6,992 nucleotides of DNA, taken from NCBI GenBank assembly GCA_910578805.1, contig CAJTRS010000049.1, positions 1 to 6,992 on the forward strand. Direction: 5' to 3'. The stretch comes from an uncultured Muribaculaceae bacterium (GTDB lineage Bacteria; Bacteroidota; Bacteroidia; Bacteroidales; Muribaculaceae). The position numbers and the translations under genes were made by a program. This document shows, piece after piece, positions 1-6,089 of this stretch; position 1 is the first letter of the stretch, and each line of letters starts with the position of its first letter. A model generated the notes under the pieces. The model had not been told where the DNA came from, did not search any database, and worked only from the letters and a program-made list of their open reading frames with translations.

Positions 1-28
1 GCCATCCAACTCTTGACCTCGAATTTGA

Positions 29-58
29 TTAACACTTTTTAAGAGACACTAGTGTTAA
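29..58. repeat. Inverted repeat upstream of the fucosidase gene
   Basis: The arms TTAACACT (29-36) and AGTGTTAA (51-58) are perfect 8-bp complements around a 14-nt spacer. The right arm is also part of a perfect 10-bp palindrome, ACACTAGTGT (46-55). A run of six T residues follows at 67-72, directly before the fucosidase ATG at 76. It could be an AT-rich intrinsic terminator of a gene to the left, a protein-binding operator, or a leader hairpin of the fucosidase mRNA. The T run starts 9 nt after the stem, which is loose for a classical terminator. No TAnnTTTG box was found between 1 and 75, so the promoter may lie left of the window. Confidence 0.45.
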
Positions 59-75
59 CCAATCTATTTTTTCAC

Positions 76-1596
76 ATGAAGTATTTTACCAAGCTTTCAA
101 TGGGATTAGCTGCCTGCGCAGTGGTCATGTCGGTCTCGGCCGAAGAGTTGGCCTTGGTGCAGCAACACCATGAATATCCCGACAATGAACCGGCACCATG
201 CCACCCTGTTCCCACTCCGCGCCAGATAAAGTGGCAGGAACTTGAGTTCTATGCATTTTTCCACTACGGCATGAACACTTATACCGGCCAAGAATGGGGT
301 TTCGGCAACGAGAATGTCAATACATTTGCCCCGACAGCCGCCCCCAATCCCAGGCAATGGCTTGAAGCCGTGAAAGCCGGCGGCATGAGAGGCGGTATAG
401 CCGTGGTGAAACATCACGACGGGTTCTGCCTGTGGCCCACCACCACCACCAACCATCGTTGCACCAACTCAAGCAATGCATTCGGTGCCGCCACAAATAT
501 TCCGAGAGACTTTGCCAATGCGGCAAGAGAATTGGACATGAAATATGGATTCTACATATCTCCGTGGGACCGCAACAGCGGCCTTTACGGCACAGACCGT
601 TATGTAAAAGAGGTGTTCATGAAACAATGCGAGGAACTGGCTCAGTACGGAAGCGACCAGTTTGAGATGTGGTTTGACGGCGCCAACGGCGGTAATGGAT
701 ACTACGGAGGAGCCAACGACACTCGCACCATCGATGCCTCCACCTATTATGATGTTCCCAACCTGCGTGATTACATTCACTCTATTGCCCCCGACTGCGT
801 GATGTGGGGTGTTGGCGAGGAAGCCCGCTGGATAGGCAACGAATCGGGTTATGCCGGCGAGACCAACTGGTGCATGATGGACCGTGGCGCGGCATCGGAA
901 ATTGCCAACCGTAACTCCGGACAAGAGGAAGGGTGGATATGGCTCCCCGGAGAAAGCGACGCCAAAGCCACTTCGGCAGGCTGGTTCTGGCATGCAGGAC
1001 AAAGTGACCTGTCGGCCGAACGTCTGTTCCAGATGTACCTTGAGACTGTGGGCCGTAACTCCAACCTTATCCTTAACATTCCTCCCGACAGATCGGGTTC
1101 ACTGCCGGCAAGTTCGGTCAACACACTCAAAAGCCTCGGCCAAATGCTCACGAACCGCCTTGGCACAGACCTTGCCCCTCAGGCAAACGTTACCGCAAGC
1201 ACCACACGTGCCAACGGTGCCAACCGCACTTATGATGCCTCCAATCTTATAGATGGCAACAAAGATACTTACTGGGCCACCAATGATGATGAAAAAACAG
1301 CCACTATAACACTTACATGGGACGAACCGAAGACCATACATTATGTATCGCTGATGGAATACATTGCCAAGGGTCAGCGTGTACGCGGATTCAAGATCGA
1401 GACAAGCGCCGATGGCAGCACCTGGACACAGAAAGCCACCAATATCGGACAGACCACAATAGGCTACAAACGTATCATACCGCTTAACGGCAGCACTTCT
1501 TCAAGTTTCGATGCAGGCACTCAGGCAAAAGCCTTGAGAATAACCATAACCGACAGCCGGGCATGTCCGCTGCTTCACACAATCTCCGTTTATTAA
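76..1596 (+). CDS. Secreted alpha-L-fucosidase (GH29) with C-terminal F5/8 type C module
   Basis: This 506-residue exo-glycosidase is predicted to release L-fucose from host-type glycans in the periplasm or at the cell surface. Residues 1-22 form a signal peptide (probable cut after V-S-A, before E-E). The GH29 barrel runs from about 45 to 360. Visible motifs are FFHYG with H63, HHDGF at 113-117, FYISPWD at 159-165, MWFDGA with D201 as the expected nucleophile, RWIGNESG at 251-258 with E256 as a candidate acid/base, and NIPPDRSG at 334-341. Residues about 371-506 form a discoidin/F5-8C (CBM32-like) module (N-L-I-D-G-N-K-D-T-Y-W, F-K-I-E-T-S-A-D-G-S). The WIGNE pattern suggests the GH29 branch specific for alpha-1,3/1,4-fucose (Lewis-type), but that is inference. 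I chose the ATG at 76 over the in-frame GTG at 52 because it puts the lysine-bearing signal-peptide start at the N-terminus. The next gene follows after 21 bp, so they are probably cotranscribed. No sorting tail is visible. L-A-A-C at 11-14 resembles a lipobox but sits very early. Confidence 0.93.
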   Translation: MKYFTKLSMGLAACAVVMSVSAEELALVQQHHEYPDNEPAPCHPVPTPRQIKWQELEFYAFFHYGMNTYTGQEWGFGNENVNTFAPTAAPNPRQWLEAVKAGGMRGGIAVVKHHDGFCLWPTTTTNHRCTNSSNAFGAATNIPRDFANAARELDMKYGFYISPWDRNSGLYGTDRYVKEVFMKQCEELAQYGSDQFEMWFDGANGGNGYYGGANDTRTIDASTYYDVPNLRDYIHSIAPDCVMWGVGEEARWIGNESGYAGETNWCMMDRGAASEIANRNSGQEEGWIWLPGESDAKATSAGWFWHAGQSDLSAERLFQMYLETVGRNSNLILNIPPDRSGSLPASSVNTLKSLGQMLTNRLGTDLAPQANVTASTTRANGANRTYDASNLIDGNKDTYWATNDDEKTATITLTWDEPKTIHYVSLMEYIAKGQRVRGFKIETSADGSTWTQKATNIGQTTIGYKRIIPLNGSTSSSFDAGTQAKALRITITDSRACPLLHTISVY

Positions 1597-1617
1597 TCCC
1601 ACATAAAGATTAACCAA

Positions 1618-3966
1618 ATGAAAAATATAACCACATATATAGGTCTGTGCGCAGCTGGCATGATAGCGCCGATGGCGCAATCCCAGACGGCCATAGACTT
1701 CGAGACCGAAAACTACACCGCACTCGGTGTATATGACACATGGGAGTTCTCACCATTCCGGACAGGACAGTTGCAAGGCAATGTTGCTGTAGTTGACAAC
1801 CACCTGAGTGACAGTGAAACCAACAGTTCCGCAAAGATGCTCGGCATACAGCGTTCGCGCTTCGGCTCCAACACATTCGGCGCACGGATAGACCTGACCG
1901 CTCCGTTTACTATAGAAAGTGGCGCTACCTATTATGCCCACGTGATGATACACAAACCCAATGAAGGACGCGTGATGCTCATCGGACTCGGTAAACGCGG
2001 CGACCGCGAAAACCAGTCGAATGAAGTGGAACAGTTCTGGTCATATCCCGTAAATGAAATAAATACAGGTGAATGGTTTGATGCCGTATTCCCTGTGAAA
2101 TGCAACGGTGGAGTGGAGATACATTCGCTCGTATTGATACCCGACTGTGAGGCTCCCCACAATCTTACCGAAGATTTCGTGGCCTACATAGATGAAATAC
2201 TGATCAATGACCAGCTGGAACCCCGTTTCGGATTAGGTGATTATCCGGTCAATTTCTCTCCCGATGCCGCGTGGGGACGCAGTGACCGCAAGATCTCGGC
2301 AGTGAATCTCAATGGTGGAAGCGATGGCAACCAGTCAATCAGCATTCCCGACGGTAAGCTGATGGGCTATAACGTCATGTTCGATACACCTTTCAAAGCC
2401 AAACCCGGCAGCACTGTGACCGCCAACTTCAGCTATGTGGGCGAATGGATGCACGGATATGTATATCTTGACAAGGGCAACGACGGCAACTTCAGCTACG
2501 GCACCGATGACAATAATTATCTTGACACCACAACTGACCTGGTATCGTACTCCCTTTACCGTAAACAATCTTCAGGCAACGGACGCAATTCGGCCGGAAC
2601 TACAATATATGAGTATAGTAACGGATTCAACACCATGACTATGCCATCGTTCACCATTCCGTCCGACATGGCACCGGGTATATACCGTCTGCGCTACAAG
2701 GTGGACTGGAACAATATCGATCCGGGCGGCAACATCGATGCAACCAACAACATACTCTCCAACGGCGGCGGTGTGGTTGACGTGCTGCTGAATATCCATG
2801 GCGACGAGATAACCGTGAACCAGGACAACCGCAACGGCGAAATACTCATAGCCTCCACCGGCGAGACCATAAAGGGTGACAAGATGCCGTTCGGCCAGAG
2901 CCTCAAGATCAAGATGAATCCCTCCAACGGATTCAGCTACAACGGTATCCGTGTGCGCCACGGCTATAATCTGACAGGAGATTCCATTGTAAAGAGCAAT
3001 CCGCAATACCGCGACGAATTCTTCTACCTCGATGAATTCGACTCTAACGATGACACATTCACTATTCCTGCACGTGTAATGGACGGCGATGTGCTTATCG
3101 AAGGTCTGTTCGTAGAATCGGGTACCACCATCGTCAGAAAAAAAGTCACTTACAATATAATGTTCAACGGAGATGTGATAGACACTCAGGAGTTCGAGGT
3201 AATGTCCGGAACAGAGTATCCCGAACCTGCCATTGAGAGCGAAGCATCACCGTCGTACTACTCCCTGACCGGCTATCCGGAAGGGGTGACCACTGATGAG
3301 GACGAAACCATAAACCTAACCCTCATACAAACACTCCCTTTCGAGGTAAGCACTGACCACAACAGTGCTTACTGGTATAACATGACACTTACCGCCGAAA
3401 AAAACTACCTGACCCACACACCCGGTATGGGATATATAAGTCTGGGAGCAACAACCACCACAAAACCGTCGGCCACAGACTATAATTCACAATGGGCATT
3501 CGTGGGCAACATATTCACCGGATTCCAGATCATCAACCGTGGAGCCGGAGAGGGCACAATACTGTCATCAAGCCACAATACGACAGCCAACACCGGCGGT
3601 AACACATATCCGATAATGACCGCCGTACCTGTACCTGACACACACAACACCTACTGGATACCGACCGTAGGCACTGCAAGTGTAGGCATCAACGGTTTTT
3701 ACCTGCATCAGCTCGGACATACCGATAACCGCATGAACAGCCGCGACAGCAAACTCGCGTACTGGACCGGCGGCGCAGGTGACGGCTCAACCTTTCTGGT
3801 AACCCACGTGGCTACCTCGGCAATCGACGATATAGCCACAGACAACATGGAATACCCTGCCAAATATTACAATCTACAGGGTGTCAGAATAAATCCCGAA
3901 AACATGGAACCCGGTATATATATCTGCCGTAAAGGCTCCAACGCTACAAAGGTGCTCGTGAAGTAG
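1618..3966 (+). CDS. Secreted multidomain, probably glycan-binding protein with C-terminal sorting-like tail
   Basis: I recognise this 782-residue protein by its architecture, not by a named gene. It starts with a signal peptide (about 1-22, A-Q-S-Q). Next is a beta-sandwich resembling a carbohydrate-binding module (about 24-198, closing with V-A-Y-I-D-E-I-L-I). A GEVED-like domain follows (about 209-395), with GYVYLDKGNDGNF at 280-292 and YRLRYKVDWNNIDPGG at 356-371. Then come a small beta domain with GIRVRHGYNL at 443-452 and IPARVMDGDVLIEG at 483-496, a MucBP-like strand-rich segment (about 508-570), and a beta-trefoil or lectin-like region (about 575-730; QWAFVGN, GFQIINRG, LAYWTGG). The end (about 737-782) has the YYNLQGVRI...GIYI...KVLVK pattern of Bacteroidetes type A/Por-like C-terminal sorting domains. 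No glycosidase or protease active site was found. It lies 21 bp behind the fucosidase, suggesting a shared operon and a substrate-binding role. Two stop codons in series (TAG TAA) end the frame. Confidence 0.8.
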   Translation: MKNITTYIGLCAAGMIAPMAQSQTAIDFETENYTALGVYDTWEFSPFRTGQLQGNVAVVDNHLSDSETNSSAKMLGIQRSRFGSNTFGARIDLTAPFTIESGATYYAHVMIHKPNEGRVMLIGLGKRGDRENQSNEVEQFWSYPVNEINTGEWFDAVFPVKCNGGVEIHSLVLIPDCEAPHNLTEDFVAYIDEILINDQLEPRFGLGDYPVNFSPDAAWGRSDRKISAVNLNGGSDGNQSISIPDGKLMGYNVMFDTPFKAKPGSTVTANFSYVGEWMHGYVYLDKGNDGNFSYGTDDNNYLDTTTDLVSYSLYRKQSSGNGRNSAGTTIYEYSNGFNTMTMPSFTIPSDMAPGIYRLRYKVDWNNIDPGGNIDATNNILSNGGGVVDVLLNIHGDEITVNQDNRNGEILIASTGETIKGDKMPFGQSLKIKMNPSNGFSYNGIRVRHGYNLTGDSIVKSNPQYRDEFFYLDEFDSNDDTFTIPARVMDGDVLIEGLFVESGTTIVRKKVTYNIMFNGDVIDTQEFEVMSGTEYPEPAIESEASPSYYSLTGYPEGVTTDEDETINLTLIQTLPFEVSTDHNSAYWYNMTLTAEKNYLTHTPGMGYISLGATTTTKPSATDYNSQWAFVGNIFTGFQIINRGAGEGTILSSSHNTTANTGGNTYPIMTAVPVPDTHNTYWIPTVGTASVGINGFYLHQLGHTDNRMNSRDSKLAYWTGGAGDGSTFLVTHVATSAIDDIATDNMEYPAKYYNLQGVRINPENMEPGIYICRKGSNATKVLVK

Positions 3967-3991
3967 TAACCGTCCAAAATTAATTCAACAC

Positions 3992-4053
3992 AATGCTCCG
4001 GTCAGAAGCAATGTGATCATTTCGGATCAACATTGTAATATGGCCGGAGCATT
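3992..4053. terminator. Nested inverted repeat between convergent genes, possible bidirectional terminator
   Basis: The outer arms AATGCTCCGG (3992-4001) and CCGGAGCATT (4044-4053) are perfect 10-bp complements. Inside them, CAATGTGATC (4009-4018) pairs with GATCAACATTG (4025-4035) apart from one bulged A, leaving a 6-nt loop, ATTTCG. Folded together they make a two-storey hairpin with a 7/8-nt internal loop. It lies 25 bp after the stop of the + strand lectin-like gene and covers the last 12 codons of the - strand protease-like gene. There is no strong T tract on either side (only TTTT on the - strand exit), so a canonical intrinsic terminator is not certain. The position at a convergent junction supports transcription stop or mRNA end protection. 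Confidence 0.6.
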
Positions 4054-4976
4054 ATGCTTAAACCGCTGAAATCAATAACAAGATCCTGATTGATCGCATT
4101 GAACGGGTTTAATGCAAAGATTTCCTCATCATTGTCATAGTAATACACCCGGCGACGGCCTGAGCGATTACCGATGGTCACCCATGAGGCATTGTCGATA
4201 AATGCAGGGAAACGTCCGCTGAATGACACCACGGTGTCGCTGTACAATTTGTTTTTCGAGTATATCCGTTCGGAAAACGGAAGTTTGAAATCGGCACGCT
4301 GTATGCCGGAATCGATAAAGAATTTATAATTCCGATTCATCACATTGGCCGACAGATAGTAACGCTTGCCAAGCCACAATGCATTAATCGGAGTGCGGGT
4401 ATAGAACATCGGGATACTCTGTTCGTATCCGTCGGGAACATCTAAATATAGGGATATCATCGATGCCATGAACCGATACTCAACCTTGAATTTCTCCAGA
4501 AAATCGATACCGAGCACCGACATATCGTCGGGAGCCAGCACGAAATCCACATTATGCAGCACATTCAACGATGACGGCACCTGCGATGATGTGACAATAC
4601 CGAGAGAATCAGTAACCGTATCATAACGGTATGTGGGCAGATCCACCCTGTACCGCTTTGTCTCAAACATGATTTTTCCGAGACCGTTGCGACCCGTCGA
4701 TATGCCGAACACCTCTCTCACGCTATATCCGAGAGAATCCAGCAACGCCATATCCTTGGCCGACAAAAGCGACATATCACTGCCGGTATCGAGCTTAAAT
4801 TGCAATCCGGGCATTACAGTGACAAAAAGAGGAGTGTTGCCAACCGGCATATCACAGATTCGGCCATCGGCCCTGTCGGCATAAATATAGTCCTGCGATG
4901 TCTGCAAACAAACAAATGCATACAATGCCCCACAAAGCATTATCAATAATACCACTACAAGTACGACTTTCTTCAT
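4017..4976 (-). CDS. Membrane-anchored two-lobed retropepsin-like aspartic protease homologue (paralogue B)
   Basis: This 319-residue protein has a short basic start (M-K-K), one hydrophobic helix (about 4-23) acting as signal anchor or uncleaved signal, and a domain predicted to lie in the periplasm. Lobe 1 holds the aspartic-protease motif L-D-T-G-S at 62-66 (D63) and the retropepsin flap-side signature S-V-L-G-I-D-F-L at 153-160. Lobe 2 repeats the pattern with strand Y-L-S-A-N-V at 207-212 and F-I-D-S-G-I at 220-225 (D222), ending in D-L-V-I-D-F at 298-303. A retropepsin normally dimerises to supply two aspartates, whereas here both are in one chain. The lobe 2 equivalent of the Gly signature reads A-L-N-P-F (288-292). 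It is the second gene of an overlapping pair: its ATG shares 4 bp (ATGA) with the upstream stop, suggesting translational coupling. Proteolysis is inferred from motifs. A non-catalytic peptide-binding or regulatory role is possible, and the substrate is unknown. Confidence 0.8.
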   Translation of the reverse strand: MKKVVLVVVLLIMLCGALYAFVCLQTSQDYIYADRADGRICDMPVGNTPLFVTVMPGLQFKLDTGSDMSLLSAKDMALLDSLGYSVREVFGISTGRNGLGKIMFETKRYRVDLPTYRYDTVTDSLGIVTSSQVPSSLNVLHNVDFVLAPDDMSVLGIDFLEKFKVEYRFMASMISLYLDVPDGYEQSIPMFYTRTPINALWLGKRYYLSANVMNRNYKFFIDSGIQRADFKLPFSERIYSKNKLYSDTVVSFSGRFPAFIDNASWVTIGNRSGRRRVYYYDNDEEIFALNPFNAINQDLVIDFSGLSIMLRPYYNVDPK

Positions 4977-5971
4977 AGCTGATTTTCGGCAATATAATCG
5001 GCCGACTTACGTTTTTTATTAGCGGAGTGGATATAGGGACGTAATTTCAGAGCCTTGCCGGGAAAATCCAGCACCACGTCCTGATCAAACAGATAAAACG
5101 GATTAAGAGCATACGGCTCCTCGTCATTATCATAATAATATGCGTTGCCGCGCCCGATCCTGTTGCCCATTGCCACCCACGCATTGCGATCCACCGTTGC
5201 CGGATAATTGCCACGAAAAGATGCCACGGTATCATTCAGAAGCTTTTTGCCGGCATATTTCAACTCGCCGACAGGCAACTTAAGGTTGACATTTCGTATC
5301 CCCGTATCAATAAAAAATCCATGACTGCGATCCTCCACAGAGGCATCTATGTAATAACGGTGACCCAACCATATGGCATCGACCGGCGAATTTGACATAT
5401 AAAGGTCTGCCACCGGCTCATAATCCTCGGGGTCGTCAAGATATAGAGCCACCAATCCGCTGTCATATTCGTACTCCACTTTGAATTTCTCCAAAAAGTC
5501 TATGCCTATGACCGATGTGGAGGTACGGGAAGGCACGAAATCCACATTATGCAACACATTGAGCGATGACGCGATGGGAGTATTCACCACCCGGCCGATA
5601 GAGTCAACTGCCGTGTCATACAGGTAAAGCGGCAAATCCACCGTGTATCGGGTTGTCCGCATCATTATATCGCCCATGATATTGCGCCCGAGCACAAAGT
5701 GAAACGACTTCTTTGCCTTATAACCCAATGAATCCAACAAAGCAAGATCATGCTCGCTTATTGTGGTTAAATCACACCCTGTGTCGATCTTAAACTGCAA
5801 TCCAGGGGCTATGGTGATATAAAGCGGGTCACCCTCTATGGGCATTTCTCCGAGTTTACCGTAGGAACGGTCCGGCATCATATATTCCTGCGACGATTGT
5901 GCGGCCAGATAGCCGTACACGATCAATGCAACCGAGATAACAATAAGTATGGGTATGATCGATTTCTTCAT
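4973..5971 (-). CDS. Membrane-anchored two-lobed retropepsin-like aspartic protease homologue (paralogue A)
   Basis: This 332-residue protein is the first gene of the pair and aligns without gaps to its downstream neighbour up to about residue 313, about 155 identical positions by hand count. An N-terminal hydrophobic helix (about 5-24) is followed by lobe 1 with K-I-D-T-G-C at 61-66 (D63) and S-V-I-G-I-D-F-L at 153-160. Lobe 2 has Y-Y-I-D-A-S-V at 206-212, F-I-D-T-G-I at 220-225 (D222) and D-V-V-L-D-F at 298-303. The residue after the first DTG is Cys here and Ser in the paralogue. Strongly conserved blocks are SSLNVLHNVDFV (135-146) and DNDEE..ALNPF (281-292). It has a lysine-rich C-terminal tail of about 19 residues (K-K-R-K) that the paralogue lacks. 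The ATG at 5971 gives the same M-K-K start as the paralogue. A promoter-like box lies about 47 bp upstream. Family membership (clan AA, Asp_protease_2-like) is well supported; activity and substrate are not shown. Confidence 0.82.
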   Translation of the reverse strand: MKKSIIPILIVISVALIVYGYLAAQSSQEYMMPDRSYGKLGEMPIEGDPLYITIAPGLQFKIDTGCDLTTISEHDLALLDSLGYKAKKSFHFVLGRNIMGDIMMRTTRYTVDLPLYLYDTAVDSIGRVVNTPIASSLNVLHNVDFVPSRTSTSVIGIDFLEKFKVEYEYDSGLVALYLDDPEDYEPVADLYMSNSPVDAIWLGHRYYIDASVEDRSHGFFIDTGIRNVNLKLPVGELKYAGKKLLNDTVASFRGNYPATVDRNAWVAMGNRIGRGNAYYYDNDEEPYALNPFYLFDQDVVLDFPGKALKLRPYIHSANKKRKSADYIAENQL

Positions 5972-5985
5972 TATTCATTAATTGG

Positions 5986-6006
5986 CCGACGCCATCACGG
6001 TGTCGG
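5986..6006. other. Small hairpin in the leader of the protease pair
   Basis: CCGACGCC (5986-5993) and GGTGTCGG (5999-6006) pair with one G-T wobble and a 5-nt loop on the + strand. In the - strand transcript the same position becomes an A-C mismatch. It lies 15 bp upstream of the paralogue A start codon and inside the predicted 5' leader. It could affect translation initiation or be the trailing hairpin of the transporter transcript. No T tract follows on the - strand, so a terminator is less likely. Confidence 0.3.
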
Positions 6007-6017
6007 AAATCCGAGTG

Positions 6018-6025
6018 CAAACATA
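6018..6025 (-). promoter_or_regulatory. Bacteroidetes-type -7 promoter box for the protease pair
   Basis: Read on the - strand this is TATGTTTG, an exact fit to the Bacteroidetes -7 consensus TAnnTTTG. Transcription would start near 6011 and give a leader of about 40 nt before the ATG at 5971. No clear TTG -33 element is seen at the expected distance, which is common because that element is weakly conserved. The 118-bp intergenic region between the transporter stop and this gene is the natural place for a promoter, so the pair is probably transcribed separately from the transporter. Confidence 0.55.
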
Positions 6026-6031
6026 CTGCGT

Positions 6032-6051
6032 ATTTCCACTAATTTGGAAAT
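6032..6051. repeat. Dyad overlapping the -33 region, candidate operator
   Basis: ATTTCCA (6032-6038) and TGGAAAT (6045-6051) are perfect 7-bp complements separated by 6 nt. For the - strand promoter at 6018-6025 the dyad would occupy about -14 to -33, a classic place for a regulator to bind. The sequence is AT-rich, so a chance match is possible. No regulator gene is in the window. Confidence 0.35.
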
Positions 6052-6089
6052 TTTATACCGCATTGTAACACACATTTCACACTCCTGCA

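Noticed and set aside
1..32. Possible 3' end of an upstream gene (frame ending in a TAA at 30-32, or another ending at 40-42)
   Set aside because: Two frames are open to the window edge and only about ten codons are visible. Neither shows a recognisable motif, so no gene can be supported.
52..75. Alternative GTG start for the fucosidase, 8 codons upstream of the chosen ATG
   Set aside because: It would put a non-basic, atypical N-terminus before a complete signal peptide and would overlap the inverted repeat at 29-58. The ATG at 76 gives a normal M-K signal-peptide start.
420..460. Histidine-rich and tryptophan-rich short frames caused by the CCACCACCACCACC stretch
   Set aside because: In the real frame this stretch encodes the P-T-T-T-T segment after the GH29 HHDGF motif. 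The His and Trp runs are out-of-frame artefacts.
469..1002. 177-codon open frame antisense to the fucosidase
   Set aside because: It lies wholly inside a well-supported GH29 gene and shows no coherent domain, so it is a by-product of the real gene's codon composition.
2572..3006. 144-codon open frame antisense to the lectin-like gene
   Set aside because: It is fully contained in a gene with continuous domain structure and has no recognisable protein features.
4017..5971. Retroelement origin of the retropepsin-like genes
   Set aside because: No reverse transcriptase, integrase, terminal repeats or target duplications are seen. Both proteins have an N-terminal membrane helix typical of cellular exported proteins.
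5986..6006. Intrinsic terminator for the transporter gene
   Set aside because: On the - strand the stem has an internal A-C mismatch and no T tract follows, so I list it only as a small hairpin.
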